From NCBI GenBank assembly GCA_907163345.1, contig CAJQUN010000021.1, forward strand, positions 7,688,001 to 7,752,000: DNA of 64,000 nucleotides, given 5' to 3'. Both the position numbers and the translations under genes were made by a program. Origin of the DNA: Haberlea rhodopensis. Lineage: Eukaryota > Streptophyta > Magnoliopsida > Lamiales > Gesneriaceae. Below are positions 33,215-44,872 of the stretch, piece after piece. The notes below the pieces were generated by a model that saw only the letters and a program-made list of their open reading frames with translations, was not told the origin of the DNA and ran no database searches. Numbering within the stretch: position 1 is the stretch's first letter; the number at the start of each line of letters is the position of its first letter.

Positions 33215-33664
33215 AAAAATTTCGGGACCTGAAGAGAGAGGGAATTTGCGTCGTGCTTCAGTGAGGCAAGCGGGGATGAATGAGTGCGTGAACACTGAGT
33301 GGGGGTGCGTTTTTGTTGGAGCAAACATACCCAGATGAGGAACAATACACGGGCTGCAGAGTTGATGGGTTCGGAGATGGAATTCGGAGGGAAGACATAG
33401 CCACAACAAATAGCTTCCTGAGATGGAGGCGGGGTGTTGGGGGCGTGACACTTGGGGAGTGTTGGATCTGCTGGGAGGCGGCTGTAGCTAAGTACTGGAG
33501 TATGGGCTTTATTAATAATAAGCTCAATACGTTATTACCTCACTCTTACATGGCGCCAAAGTCCAGAAAAGGGATAGGGGTGCAGGAGATCGAATTGATA
33601 GGAGCGGACGATGCAGGGGATGGGATTGGAAGATGCGCAATGGCCCATGGAGGAATTCCACCAT
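33215..33664. other. Unassigned DNA, relatively GC-rich
   Basis: A plus-strand frame is open from 33313 to 33669 (118 codons). I recognise no family in it or in the overlapping minus-strand frames, and no promoter or splice context supports it. It lies between a PDS5 pseudogene and an LTR remnant, so it could be a gene or transposon fragment. Confidence 0.35.
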
Positions 33665-34620
33665 TGTGATAGTAATTGTGAGATAATTACTGAACTGGAT
33701 TTCTTGGAAATTATATCCGAATTGGGAATAAAATTCGAAGTGCGTGATTCAAATTATTTTAGTGTGGGATGAAACCATCGAACAGATAGAGAGGAGGGGC
33801 ATATGTGCAATTGGAGATTTGGGATATTATATTAAGAGAGTTTTCTCTCTTTCTCCCTCATTTTTCATCCGCTCTTTTCTCCTCGTTCAAGCGATTCTTG
33901 GGCGAACCTTGGAGCTAGATTCAAGCTCATTTTTTTGGGGGGTTAAAAGTGTGGTGGTAAGCCTATCTTGCTTCTCCCTTAATTATTGTTGTTGTTTGAG
34001 TTGATTTGAGAAAAGTTGGGAGAAGGGTTTGGGTTGAAATGGTGTTGAGTTGCAAGTTATTATCGATTATTTATATTATCGAGTTTGTTGTTATGTGGGC
34101 TCAATTTGAAGCCATTTTGGGGGTTTAAATCTTACTATTTTCGAAAATGGGAAATCAAGTTTTGGGTTGAGTTGTAGTTTCGATTTTGGTAGAACTTCAT
34201 TGTTATTTTTGAAGGCTTTAGCTTGATTAAAGGTTGTTGATGTTGGGTTTGAGTTTTGGTGTTGATTTGGGTAAAAAATATGGTATTTTGGCTCAAAAAT
34301 TGTTGAAAAATCGAATGGAGAAGACGATGAACATGAGCCGCGATCGATCATGATAAGGCGAGCCAAACAATTCTAGAGTTCGTGATCGATCGCGAGCTTC
34401 AGGCCAATCGATCGCGAGCGACAAACTTTCTTTTGAAATTTTGAGGCCTCACCATCGATCACGACAATGATAATTATATATATTTGGAAATGAGTCGAGG
34501 CGACGAAGGTCGGGTCGTAGTCGAATTCTAATGAATTGCTCATCATATTAACTCTCTTATATTAACTCTATCACACGCGATCGATCAACCACAGGACACC
34601 GATCAATCGCGTGCCATATA
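33665..34620 (+). mobile_element. Decayed LTR fragment of the same Tekay-like family
   Basis: TAATTGTGAGATAATTACTG at 33672-33691 closely matches TAATTATGTGATAATTACGG near the start of the LTR at 1601. Downstream, 34335-34615 contains GATCGATCGC-rich palindromes as in the other two LTRs, in a comparable position. The ends are not defined and no target duplication was found, so the borders are approximate. Confidence 0.5.
34335..34615. repeat. Diverged cluster of CGATCGATCGCG palindromes
   Basis: About six variants (CGCGATCGATCATG, GTGATCGATCGCGAG, CAATCGATCGCGAG, ACCATCGATCACGA, CACGCGATCGATCA, CCGATCAATCGCG) occur in about 280 bp. Confidence 0.75.
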
Positions 34621-35257
34621 TTTTTTTTTAAATTTACCCAGAACCTATGGGCCGGTTTCCAACCAAAATGGTCCAGTTCTAAGAAGTCCGAAATTGCAAC
34701 CAGTCCAAATCGGTCCAGTAACACTCCTAGGTACAAAGTATCAACTAAAGAATAAAATGATGCACCTATAGCTGGTGATTAATGAGCATGAATTAGAATT
34801 AACAGAAAAAATTACTTTTCGACAACAATAATAAACCTAATTGAGGGGGCAAAAGAAAGACTATCCCTTTGCAAGTAAGAAATCTAACACTTAAAATCAA
34901 AGACGATATTAGAATCATTTATCAGTAAAACTACCAAACAAGTTTTGATCCAAACCACTCAATCTTCCTCATTGTAAATAAACACGCAGGATCCCAAAAT
35001 GTCTCTATTTCACATAAATTTATACACACATTCAAATATGTCTAAGCATCACAATAACCAAATCATTACTCAAATAACTAAATTGTTAAATCTAAAATAC
35101 CACAGCCAACTATCTACACAAACCTGATAATGAAGTAGAATCGACATTTGGAGATAATTCAAACCCGAATAATTCTTTTTTACAAATGGTAATAATAATG
35201 CATTCGCTACTACGTCAGGACGGATAAAAGGGTAACTTTCCTTTTTCCGTCTTCAAG

Positions 35258-36767
35258 TCAGGGAGAATCCCATTCAAAGTAAAGGCAACGAGCACCTCTA
35301 GCAGCAGTCCAGTTTCCACATCCGAAAAAAAGGCTTCCTTTCTTAGGACCCGGTTTCCGAATAACACCTCTACTACTCGTCACCCCACAATGACAGTAAT
35401 GATAATTCTGAAGTGGTGGAGCTTGTGATCGCCTCAAATTCTGAGGTTGATGCAAAGTGGGAGGAGGGTTTTCACGTGTCGGCTTCCGTGCGAAAGGATC
35501 ATCGATGGACTGATCAGTGAGTGAGTTGGTAATTGAAAACTTAAAGCCATTGTGCATGAGCAAGGCAAGTAGACGAGCTGTGTTTTTTGCATCGTCCAAA
35601 CCACAGTGGGCACGGCCTTGCCATGTGAGGCCAGATTTCTCCACTGCCTCTTTCAAACTGCACCTTTCACCGCCAAAAACCTCATAGAAAGGAACCCTCA
35701 AGTTGATCCATCTGGCCAATAAAATTGTAAATTTAAAGATAAAATGTTTATTGACAATTGAATTGGTCAGAAATCGAAGTTAAGAAATGAATGAGATGGA
35801 GTTAGTGACATACCGATTGAAATATGGTGGCTTTCTAATATTTTTGAGACTACATTCGGATTCCAACATCACCTGGCAATCCCAGTTGGACCATGTCACC
35901 ACAGAAAAATTGGTATTCTTTATCCCTTTATTTTCAAGCCATTCGTCATGCCTAAGGAGAGCTTCAGCCAGTGTAATTCCCCTGTCCACCTACAAAAACA
36001 AGCGAGTGTGATAAGTGAACAAAATATATACAAAAAAATGGACCTGGATCACCTAAAATGAAATTGTGAATAGTTGGTGTGACAAAAGGATGATATTTTT
36101 ACAATTGTGGAAGAATACAAGTTTGAAGTAATATCTTCCAATAATTAATCACCATAAAGCGGAGTCTTCCCCTGATCTGAAAAAATTTCATGAAGCACGT
36201 AAACAGAAAAAACTTGACTGATATAAACCTGGATTTGCTGGATGCCGGTTAGATCCTTGCAGAAATCACTCAGTAACTGGTTGCACGTTGGTCGAACGTA
36301 TGCCTGAAAGCAAGCTTCCAACTGCCCAGTCGAGCTGTTGACTATTACAGATGGGAACTCTATTATCTCTTGTGGATGAAGATTCGTATCTTTATCACAA
36401 GTCGCCTCAAAATCGATCACGACGAAATATTGAAAATCCTGTGAATTGTGATCATATCGAAAATTTCGAAGGAATCGTCCCTGAAAGCTATATTCCAAAG
36501 CAGAAGGGTTGAACTGGCTCTGGAAGGCATTCAGTTGGTTCTGTGGCACTGTATTATGGCGAGGATATGCCGACCACACACCGAAGTCGTGATGGTAGAT
36601 GCGGCGTTGAGATTCTGGAGGTTCATAATTCGATGAGTGATCTTGAGAAATGAGATTCACTCCTGGTTGAGCATAAGTGATGTCCTGGTGCTCGATGAAG
36701 CCTTCAACGTTGGTACTGTTCAACTGCAGGGGGTAAAGCGATGCAACACAGTCCCCCTGCCAAGCAT
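35258..36767 (-). CDS. ERI1-like 3'-5' exonuclease with GRF-type zinc finger (N-terminus unresolved)
   Basis: DEDDh exonucleases of the ERI1 group trim structured RNA 3' ends, including histone mRNA, rRNA or small RNAs. Exons on the minus strand: 36767-36229, 35989-35814, 35711-35258, joined in frame by GT-AG introns, about 389 codons. The ExoI motif VVIDFEATCD lies about 115 residues in; ExoII is in TWSNWDCQ and ExoIII in AHCGLDDAKN, so all catalytic acids and the histidine are present. The C-terminal CHCG...GCGNW..ARGARC pattern is a GRF zinc finger, as in ERI2-type proteins. The first listed exon begins at an acceptor (GAACAG) and has no in-frame ATG before the nuclease domain, so the start codon must be in an upstream exon I could not place. 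A leader exon near 38268-38320 probably belongs to this gene. Confidence 0.8.
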
Positions 36768-36769
36768 CT

Positions 36770-38267
36770 GTTCATCAAAAGAAATGAGGTACAAGTTTGA
36801 TTCAGCTGTTTCAAATTAAATTAAATACAAATTTAGGAATTCACAATACAAGCATGATAGTGATCAGAATGATCACATATTAAAAAAAAATCAATTCTTC
36901 TTGATGAGTTTTGAGATGATAATAATTCGATTTTTTTTTTTTAAAAGTAAGATTTAGATGCATGTTCTAGAGATTTTTAAGTAACCGATACATATTCTTG
37001 CTATAATGTAGCTCTACTCCAAAACAACGAGAAGATTGGTGGTCGAAACTTATATCTTATGACCCATCTTAGTAACACGAGCCATGTGTAAATGCAGATA
37101 TATCTACTGCAGACACCTTCTAGATGTATATCGCAGAAAAGGAACCTGGGTCAGACGATGAAAAATGTTAGGACTTGGAATGGTTGAAGAAGTCTGGACC
37201 AGCAACATTGTATTGTTTGGCAAATGATGGGCGTATTTACAACTGCTTCTCAGGTATTCCGTTAAAGGCCGGAGCAGGTTCTTCTTGAGAGAGATGCGAA
37301 AATAATATAATAGGACCGTTGTTTTACAGCCAACAGCCCAACATATGTGCGCCTCCAACATTTCATCTTCTATTTAACACTTAGAGACTCTTTCCGATAA
37401 AATAATCCAACATCTTCTGATTTATGTTCTAAAGGAATCAATCTTAGGTTCCATTCAACCAAATGCATCAACGTGAATGTTCATTTATGTGTATATGCAT
37501 AAATACATTTACATATATGTATATGCATTAAACTACACATGCACACATATATATATATATACATATGTACACACTCAAAACAAAGATAGATACGTGAATT
37601 TTGATATGCTAGACTTGACATTGGACACTGTATTCGTCTCAAATTCTTCTCACAACATTCATTGCAATTTGCATTCTTTACACCCTATCAGTTAATCCAT
37701 TGATTAAGTATGTTTTAGGCCTGTTACATCTTGTTTCCATAAGCATCTTCTTTATAAATAAAGTGGTCCTTTTGATTCTTCTCTCAAACAGAATTTTGAC
37801 AAAAACCTTGTTAAGGTCAATACTAGAATCATATAAATCAAAGGCTACAAATGCCGACATATCATTAAATCACTATTCCAACTACTAATTTTCAAACAAG
37901 AACTCACTAATTCTCTTTCTTCAAAATGAGCTCCATTAATTTTAAGCAAACTCAGCACCGCTAACAAAATTCACTAGTATACAACTTCAAACCGAAAAAA
38001 TCAAATCAAGAAACCCGAGAAACGTGGTCCCATCTCAAATCCCAAACCGAAAAATCCTAAATTTGTTTAACAAGAACAAGAAACAAAGGAAAATAACAAG
38101 ATTGCCTTTATGTTGTGAAGCAATCATCGTGTTTCTGTACGTAGAGATCGGCAAGCAATAACATCAAATCTACCGCTTCAAAATTCCTCACTGCAATTAC
38201 AGTTCAAAATTCACAATCAAGAATCGACACATACACACAAAATCAACACATAACTGAGAGTGGTTAC
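36770..38267 (-). other. Probable long 5' intron(s) of the ERI1-like gene
   Basis: The stretch lies between the acceptor at 36768 and the donor at 38267. It is AT-rich with TATA-type microsatellite (37545-37565). A short exon with the start codon should lie here; one candidate around 38110-38205 (acceptor AATTGCAG, ATG-containing) could not be joined in frame with certainty. Confidence 0.45.
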
Positions 38268-38325
38268 CTGTGCGGTTGCTGTTGTGATCCGAGGAGGGAG
38301 TGAACAGAGCGTGACGAGGAAAAAA
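38268..38325 (-). other. Candidate 5'-UTR exon of the ERI1-like gene
   Basis: On the minus strand CGTCACGCTCTGTTCACTCC runs on through a CT-rich leader to CAACCGCACAG followed by the donor GTAACC. It has no ATG and a composition unlike the AT-rich surroundings, fitting a non-coding first exon. Confidence 0.5.
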
Positions 38326-38579
38326 TAATTAAATTACTTTCGGATTCTTGTTTGTCATGGGAAACTGCCAAAAGGGTTGTAATGGAAGGAGGCAGGCATA
38401 GTTAGAATTCTAGCACAATTGTTCCTTTATTATTACTAGATCATAAAGATTGTATCTTTGAGGCAGATTATATAATGTGATTTAGCCTATTTTAATTCTA
38501 ATGGAGTACGGCTTTATGGTTATTTGTGTTACGTTTTAAAAACTCTTGTAATATTTTTATTTTTTTTTACTAAGTTTCA

Positions 38580-38668
38580 TGGGGTTTATTAATTAAATAA
38601 CCTTAATAAAATAAATAATTTCACAAATAACCCAAAAAATAAAAACATTTCAAAAGTAACCTAAACCG
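38580..38668 (+). repeat. Left terminal inverted repeat of the PMD-MULE (approximate)
   Basis: It includes AAATAACC, AAATAAATAATTTCACAAAT, AACCCAAAAAAT and AAAACATTTCAAAAGTAACC, which align with the reverse complement of 44865-44952. The similarity is clear but not perfect. Confidence 0.65.
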
Positions 38669-39000
38669 CCAACTGGGTTGGCGTGACCAATTGGTCACGC
38701 CAACTCAGTTGGCGTCACCTAAAAAAATTTTGGTCACGCCAACTGAGTTGGCGTGACCAATTTAAAATATATTAGTCACGCCAACTGAGTTGGCGTGACC
38801 TTTGTTTTTTACGGTCACGCCAACCCAGTTGGCGTGACCATTATTCACGCCAACTGGAGCTGCAAGTTGGTGTGCAAGTTGGTGGGAATAATTATTGGTC
38901 ACGCCAACTCAGTTGGCGTGACCAATAAATATCATGTGTCACGCCAACTCAGTTGGCGTGACCCATTAAAGGTCACGCCAACTGAGTTGGCGTGACTTGG
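38665..39000. repeat. Left array of GGTCACGCCAACT palindromes
   Basis: Eight near-perfect copies and one degenerate copy of a 27-bp palindrome occur here. Its half-site is GGTCACGCCAACT around a central C or G, followed by the reverse complement AGTTGGCGTGACC. Spacers are 3-25 bp, AT-rich and unrelated to one another. The array ends about 390 bp upstream of the PMD start codon. Confidence 0.95.
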
Positions 39001-39189
39001 AGTTATAAAATTTCCGCAGCCCTTCTTCTTCGGCAACAAGTTCGGCGATTTACAGTCTAAATTCTTCCTCGCGTTTGACCTCCAAGTTACTATCGTTTTT
39101 TTTCTCATTTTGCTTCCAGTCTCTTCGTAGTTTCAGATTCAGAATTTAGAGGTAAAAATCATATCGCTGTGAATTAATTTCTGTCACAC

Positions 39190-39295
39190 TTTTTCGCTGC
39201 CGGCCGCCGCCCCCCGCCGTCTGTTGCCGCCGTCTGCTGCCGCCGTCGGCCGCCGTCGGCCGCCGCCGCCGCCGGTTGCTGATGGCTGGTGGTTG
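39190..39295. repeat. GC-rich CCGCCG low-complexity tract
   Basis: Runs of GCCGCC and GTCGGCCGCC make this the most GC-rich spot of the window. It lies in the leader of the PMD gene, just before the exon with the start codon. Confidence 0.8.
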
Positions 39296-39392
39296 TCGGC
39301 GGTAGCATCGTCATGTTTTATCAGTTTTAATTTATTTTGTTTACTTTATGTTGTTTATATGTACTAATGTATTTTTTGTTTCATATAATAGG

Positions 39393-41730
39393 ATGGATCC
39401 GATGAATGTACCAGGCCCGATCGATGATCATCTGTTGGTATTGCAGTCATGTCATCGTTCTGAAGATGTATGGGCAGGTGATATTGATCGGCCCTTGCGT
39501 GTGAGAAATCCGAGCAGCTATTTTTGGGATCTTTGCCCATTAGACACACGTGTTGTAAGTATGTTACATGAGTTTGGGTTTTATGGTGTATATAGGTGTA
39601 ATAAGATTACCATTGACCCTCATCTAATCACGGCGTTAGTAGAGAGATGGCATCGTGAAACGCATACATTCCATCTGAGATCTGGAGAGGCGACTATTAC
39701 ACTGCAAGACATTGCAGTTATTTGGGGTCTGCCAATAAATGGTCTTGCAGTGTCAGGTGCCAATTTTGATAAGACAATACCCGAGTGGCAAGAATATTGT
39801 TATCGTCATTTGGGATTTACACCAGATCCGGGTCACTTTAAAGGTGCATGTTTGTTAATGTCTGCGTTGAGTCATCATTTAATAGTAAATCGGATCCATT
39901 TGCATAGTACGGCGGATGAGGTTGCTAAATATGCACGAGGTTGTGCATTATTAATGATAGGTGGGATTATGTGCCCCGATAGCTCCGGCAATACTGTAAA
40001 ATTATTGTACATACAGAAATTAGAAGATATCAGTTCTGTTGGTAATTTTAGCTGGGGTAGTGCTGTGCTGGCATTCTTATATCGTGAGTTGTGCACTTCA
40101 GCGGAGAGAGAGAAAAAAGTAATATGTGGTGCATTACAACTCCTACAGGTAATCGTTACCTTTATGTTAAAATACTGAAAAAATATATCTTGCATATTTA
40201 ATTTATATTCTTCATGTTAATGTTTTAGATTTGGGCATGGTCCCGGCTCGAAAGTTTAGCTCCTCGACTCGGACGCCTGAGAATTGATATTGGGCCAATA
40301 CCAATCGATGAGGACAATTACTTACCTGTTGCTCCATATGGTGCAAGGTTATGTATCACAAATTATTTTGCAATGTATAATATTATATTTAATATTTTGT
40401 TATATAATTTATGTTTTTTTATGATGATTATGAGTACACAGGTGGACATGTAAAGTAAGATTTACAGAAACTGGCACACATTCATTACGAATTATTAGAG
40501 ACATCCTTGACCAGCAGCCATTAAGCCAAGTAATTTTATTTTTTATATTCATGTATAAAACATAATAGTCTTTGAACATTATTTTAATGTAATACTATAT
40601 TTGTAGTTTAATTGGCAGCCGTACCCTGATGATTATATTGAAGGACTGCATACTGAGTTATGGACATACAGCGGGCCACTCATTTTGTATGACATAGTTG
40701 AGATGCATCGTCCTGAGCGGGTTTTCCGTCAGTTCGGCATGGTACAAAACATCCCACCAGATCCACGGTCAGGGGATGATATATTACATGTAGTTAACCG
40801 CAGGGGTAAAACAAATAATGACTGGTCTGCACACCATAGGCGGTACACGACTATATGGGGAAATGCACATGCTCATACCGTGGACAGCCCGCGATATGAG
40901 TCAGCTGGACAGGGTGTAATTGTCGGGTACAATGACTGGTATGGACGAGTAACACGTAGATTCATTGGCCATCAACGACAATTTGTGGAGGCTGGTTATC
41001 AACATGGAGATGGCCCGGCATGGCAACATGTGGTATGTTGCTTTATGAAATATGTATTACATATTTGAAAATTGTGTTTAGATTTAAATACTTAATAAAT
41101 GTTCACTCATTTCAGATTGATCAGCTGTCGCAATTAACAGTTACCTGCGACCGTAATATCGCTGAGGAACAATCCGTAGGGGCGTACATGGATGCATTTA
41201 GTGATGTCAGAAATGTCATACAAAATGTGTTGCATGTCGCGCAGGAACGACGCGATAGAAACTTTCCGCCCTACGAAGAGGGACATGCGACTCAAGGTGA
41301 ACAAGTACAGCCGATGCATGTGAGTGATGAAGAACAAGTACAGTCGATGCATGCGGGTTTTGGAGATGCTGGCCCTTCAAGCTATGTCCCGACATATATG
41401 CCAGGTCCCTCTTCATCATATGCCAGTGACATGTACGCTGATTATTATACTCCTCGACCACAGCATCAGTTGTATGACCAAACGCATTTCACGCCTCATC
41501 AACCCATGTACTCACAAGAACAAACCAGCCCAGATGTGAATATTAGATTCCCCGAGATATATGCATCGATGTCACCACAATTTGCCGTGTCACCGGTTGT
41601 GTTCCCTAATTTGTCACCTGATGTTCAGCTGGACGATGTACCTGTAGTGCAAGAAGACCCACCCATTCAGGAAGGACGCGGTCAGAGACGGAAACAGCCA
41701 CGTCGTTGTGGTACTGGCGGGGCATTATAG
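39393..41730 (+). CDS. Transposon-borne plant mobile domain (PMD) protein
   Basis: Plant mobile domain proteins include the cellular MAIN/MAIL1 regulators and many transposon-carried relatives. Exons: 39393-40148, 40229-40347, 40442-40529, 40607-41032, 41116-41730, all GT-AG and in frame, giving about 667 residues with no stop. The PMD starts with LDTRVVSMLHEFGFYGVYRC and includes FHLRSGEATITLQDIAVIWGLPINGL and, later, IWAWSRLESLAPRLGR. The C-terminal exon is rich in serine, proline and glutamine and ends with a basic tail (RGQRRKQPRRCG), possibly a nuclear signal. The start MDPMNVPGP fits the usual opening of these proteins; a preceding acceptor-like TATAATAG suggests a leader intron. The gene converges on the transposase gene, stop codons about 220 bp apart. 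What PMD does for transposition is unknown. Confidence 0.88.
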
Positions 41731-41828
41731 AGTTTTAGCCTTCATATATGTAGTCATGTTTGCCTATTGTGAATCTTAGTATTAAATGTAATGAATGTAC
41801 TTCCATATGAATGTCTTATTTGATATGT

Positions 41829-41938
41829 GACAATAACAATAACACAATAACAATAATAATAACAATAACACAATAACAATAACAATAACAATAACAAGAA
41901 CAATATCAAAAACAATAACAATAACAATATCAAAAAAC
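41829..41938. repeat. AACAAT-type microsatellite between convergent genes
   Basis: Repeats of CAATAA and AACAAT run through the short space between the PMD and transposase stop codons. Confidence 0.9.
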
Positions 41939-41948
41939 AATTACAACT

Positions 41949-44456
41949 TTATCGGTTTTGGGAACTCGATGCCATATGTCGTCTTGCCCGGGCTTCAGGC
42001 CAATCCATCTCATTTTGCATGCGTGTTGTTCGGTCTCGACCTCGTCTTCTTATAGTACGCAAGGTGGAATTGTGGTACAGTTCGAATGACGGGGTTTCCC
42101 AATACTGCTCTCCCCATAATGGCTCAAATTCACCTTGATATGTGCTCCAATATTCTTGCATATTATAATACTCCTTGACAAATGTTTTTGCGTTTATGCC
42201 ATAAGCTCGACATACTTGTATCACATGTGAGCAAGGAATCCCAAATTCTTTCCACTTCCCACAAGAACATTCCCTTGATTTGAGCTTCACAACATGAGTA
42301 TTACCCCCACGTCCAACTTGCATCCTTGTGATAACTGAGGCTGTTAAATGCCTTCGATCAAACATCTGAACTTCATGATGAATGGAGTGAAGATCAGCCC
42401 GAGCATATTTTTCAAAAGCATAATCCGGCCATTCTTGATTATTTTCGATCATTCTATCAGCTTTTTTCACTCGCTCCAAAAAATAATGCACACAACGATC
42501 GAATGTTAACTGTACAATGGCAGTGATTGGAAGGCGACGTGCACCTTTCATGACTCCATTTATGCACTCCGACATATTTGTTGTTAGGATACCACAACGC
42601 CATCCTTCATCATGAGCAAGTGTCCACTGAGACTTATCAATCCGATTCAGGTAATCAAAAGCCCTTGGTTCAATGGTTTTGATCTCTTCCATCGTACGCT
42701 CAAATTTTATCAGTTGATTTTCTGATCCAGCTTTCCAACACAAGTCTTTTAAGTGCACGTTTTTGAAACGACTATTAAAGTTTGAGCAAAGATGTCTCAA
42801 ACAAAATCGATGCACTCCACGGGGGGGTTTAAAGTCGGGGATACAGTCGGCTGCTGCAATAAGGCCCGGATGTCGATCAGAAATCAAACACACGCCGCCA
42901 GATTCTCCAATAACGTGTTTGCTAACCATCTCCAAGAACCATTTCCATGACAAAAAGTTCTCTTCATCGACAATTGAAAATGCCAGCGGTAACACTTGAT
43001 TATTCGCGTCCATGGAGACAGCAATCAACATCTTATGCTGATATTTTACATACAGATGTGTGCCATCCACTGTAATAACTTGCCGACAGTGGCGGAAACC
43101 ATCTATGCACGGTTGGAAGGCCCAGAAAACATAACTCAAAGTTTTTTCTCTCGGTCTTGCATTATCAAGATGATCCCACTCCACGACTGTGCCTGGGTTC
43201 CATTTTTTCAAAGCTCCCATATAGAAAGGTAATTTGTTGACCGAGCTCTCCCAGGTTCCATACACATTCCGTATTGCACGTTTCAAACTATGCCAGCCTT
43301 TTGCATATGATATTTCAAAGCCATACTTATCTTTCACCGTTTGAATCACATACTTGATTTCATAAGCTGGATCACGACGAACGATTCCCAATAACAAGCT
43401 AGCAATCATATTCTTATCCAAGTTCGAATGATCAAGCGACAGCTCACTCAGCAGACAAGTGTGAGGACCACCATATTTGGTTATTTTGAATAACCCAACT
43501 TTTTTATCCAAACATGCACGCAGGTACCATCTGCAAGGTATATCCTCTGTACCGTGTTTGCATATTACTTTCCACAATGTTTTTGTACTCTTAACAACAT
43601 GGTACTCACGTTTTGCAACACGTACTGAATAATCCTTCACAGCTGCCTGCAGATGAAATTTATCTTTGAAGACCATGTTGCGATGGATTTCACCTTTGGA
43701 GTAATCATAAAAACTCCCCCAACGGCCTGTTGGATTGTCAATCGAATCTCCAAAAACTTCTGGATGTGTCATGGAAAAGAATGGGATTGTTGGATAAAGA
43801 TTATGATCATTTGTCATGGTTGGTGCCCCCTCCTCTTGGTTTTCAACTGCTTCTGCCATCACACCAATATCAACTTCATCATCATCAGCATCAGTCTCAT
43901 CATCAGATGGAATCCCCTCTGGTTCAGAATTAATTTGATCACCAAAATCAGCAAAACTGTCTGCTCGTGGCTCAGCGGCAACATTATCAACATCTACTGG
44001 ATGATCATCTCGGTCTCCACCACTATATGAACCCTCAGCTTGATGTCGAGCAACAGACGTCTCTGGAATAACAGATGTCGTCAATCCTTCTGAAAAACTG
44101 CCACTCATTGGCATTTCTGGAACATAATCATAATTCCTTGGTTCTGCTTGTATATAAAATTCCAAGCAACTATGACCCTGTTCTGAATCAAGTAGCCATG
44201 CTAAATTGTAATCATCATCTATGGGTAAAACAGTCTGACGTAACCCCGAAAAATCTTTGAACATATGCCTAGCATATAATTTCAAAAGAAACTGGTTGCG
44301 ATCGAACCCAGTGATATCATATATTTTATCTAATAATTGTAGAAAATTAATTGTACGCCGTATAGTTGTACCTCTTGATGGACCACGATCATATCGGACG
44401 AACTCAGAATCTTGTATAATATTACCCCCCCAATAAAATAAAACTTGAATAGACAT
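41949..44456 (-). CDS. MULE (MuDR-type) transposase, 835 residues
   Basis: This is an unbroken single-exon frame. After an N-terminal region (residues 1-230, the last part acidic), a MuDR-type DNA-binding domain spans about 260-340 (FKDKFHLQAAVKDYSVRVAK ending GGPHTC). The MULE catalytic domain runs from about 455 to 560, with D in VDGTHLY (near 463), D in ISDRHPG (near 527) and the C/H motif RFCLRHLCSNF typical of the family. A SWIM zinc finger, CSCGKW..FGIPCSHV, lies near 727-740. The tail is basic (TIRRRGRDRTTRMQ). Length and domain order match autonomous plant MULEs. Upstream lies the right palindrome array (44660-44872), a plausible binding target. It may be able to move the element; expression is not known. 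Confidence 0.93.
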   Translation of the reverse strand: MSIQVLFYWGGNIIQDSEFVRYDRGPSRGTTIRRTINFLQLLDKIYDITGFDRNQFLLKLYARHMFKDFSGLRQTVLPIDDDYNLAWLLDSEQGHSCLEFYIQAEPRNYDYVPEMPMSGSFSEGLTTSVIPETSVARHQAEGSYSGGDRDDHPVDVDNVAAEPRADSFADFGDQINSEPEGIPSDDETDADDDEVDIGVMAEAVENQEEGAPTMTNDHNLYPTIPFFSMTHPEVFGDSIDNPTGRWGSFYDYSKGEIHRNMVFKDKFHLQAAVKDYSVRVAKREYHVVKSTKTLWKVICKHGTEDIPCRWYLRACLDKKVGLFKITKYGGPHTCLLSELSLDHSNLDKNMIASLLLGIVRRDPAYEIKYVIQTVKDKYGFEISYAKGWHSLKRAIRNVYGTWESSVNKLPFYMGALKKWNPGTVVEWDHLDNARPREKTLSYVFWAFQPCIDGFRHCRQVITVDGTHLYVKYQHKMLIAVSMDANNQVLPLAFSIVDEENFLSWKWFLEMVSKHVIGESGGVCLISDRHPGLIAAADCIPDFKPPRGVHRFCLRHLCSNFNSRFKNVHLKDLCWKAGSENQLIKFERTMEEIKTIEPRAFDYLNRIDKSQWTLAHDEGWRCGILTTNMSECINGVMKGARRLPITAIVQLTFDRCVHYFLERVKKADRMIENNQEWPDYAFEKYARADLHSIHHEVQMFDRRHLTASVITRMQVGRGGNTHVVKLKSRECSCGKWKEFGIPCSHVIQVCRAYGINAKTFVKEYYNMQEYWSTYQGEFEPLWGEQYWETPSFELYHNSTLRTIRRRGRDRTTRMQNEMDWPEARARRHMASSSQNR

Positions 44457-44659
44457 ATTTTGATAACTACAGAAAACTATTACTAGTAGCTAATAAAATC
44501 TTTTCTGATGTAGAAGATCAGCTAAAGCTGCAACTACAGAGCATAATCAGAATTTATCATATAATAAAAATATTAAAAGAGAAGTTAAAAATATTAAAAG
44601 AGAAGTTGTGAATTGGTGAGAAAACTAAGAGGCGGACGGCTTTATTTATAGCCATTTAG

Positions 44660-44872
44660 TGCCGCCAACTCAGTTGGCGGCACTATTAAAATAATGTCAC
44701 GCCAACTGAGTTGGCGTGACTCTATAAAACAAAGGTCACGCCAACTCAGTTGGCGTGACTACTATTCAACGATGGTCACGCCAACTGAGTTGGCGTGACC
44801 AATATTTTATATGGTCACGCCAACTCAGTTGGCGTGACCTACTGGACCCGCCAACTGAGTTGGCGGGTAAGG
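44660..44872. repeat. Right array of GGTCACGCCAACT palindromes
   Basis: Six copies of the same 27-bp palindrome as the left array occur here. The first and last copy have altered outer arms (GTGCCGCCAACT.. and ACCCGCCAACT..) that remain self-complementary, so both arms changed together. The array is about 200 bp upstream of the transposase start codon. Confidence 0.95.

Noticed and set aside
33313..33669. 118-codon plus-strand frame in a GC-richer patch
   Set aside because: No known domain and it lies between a pseudogene and an LTR remnant, so I left it as unassigned DNA.
38665..39000. Possibility of a CRISPR array because of regularly repeated palindromes
   Set aside because: This is plant DNA, spacers are only 3-25 bp and variable, there are no cas genes, and the arrays flank a Mutator-like element.
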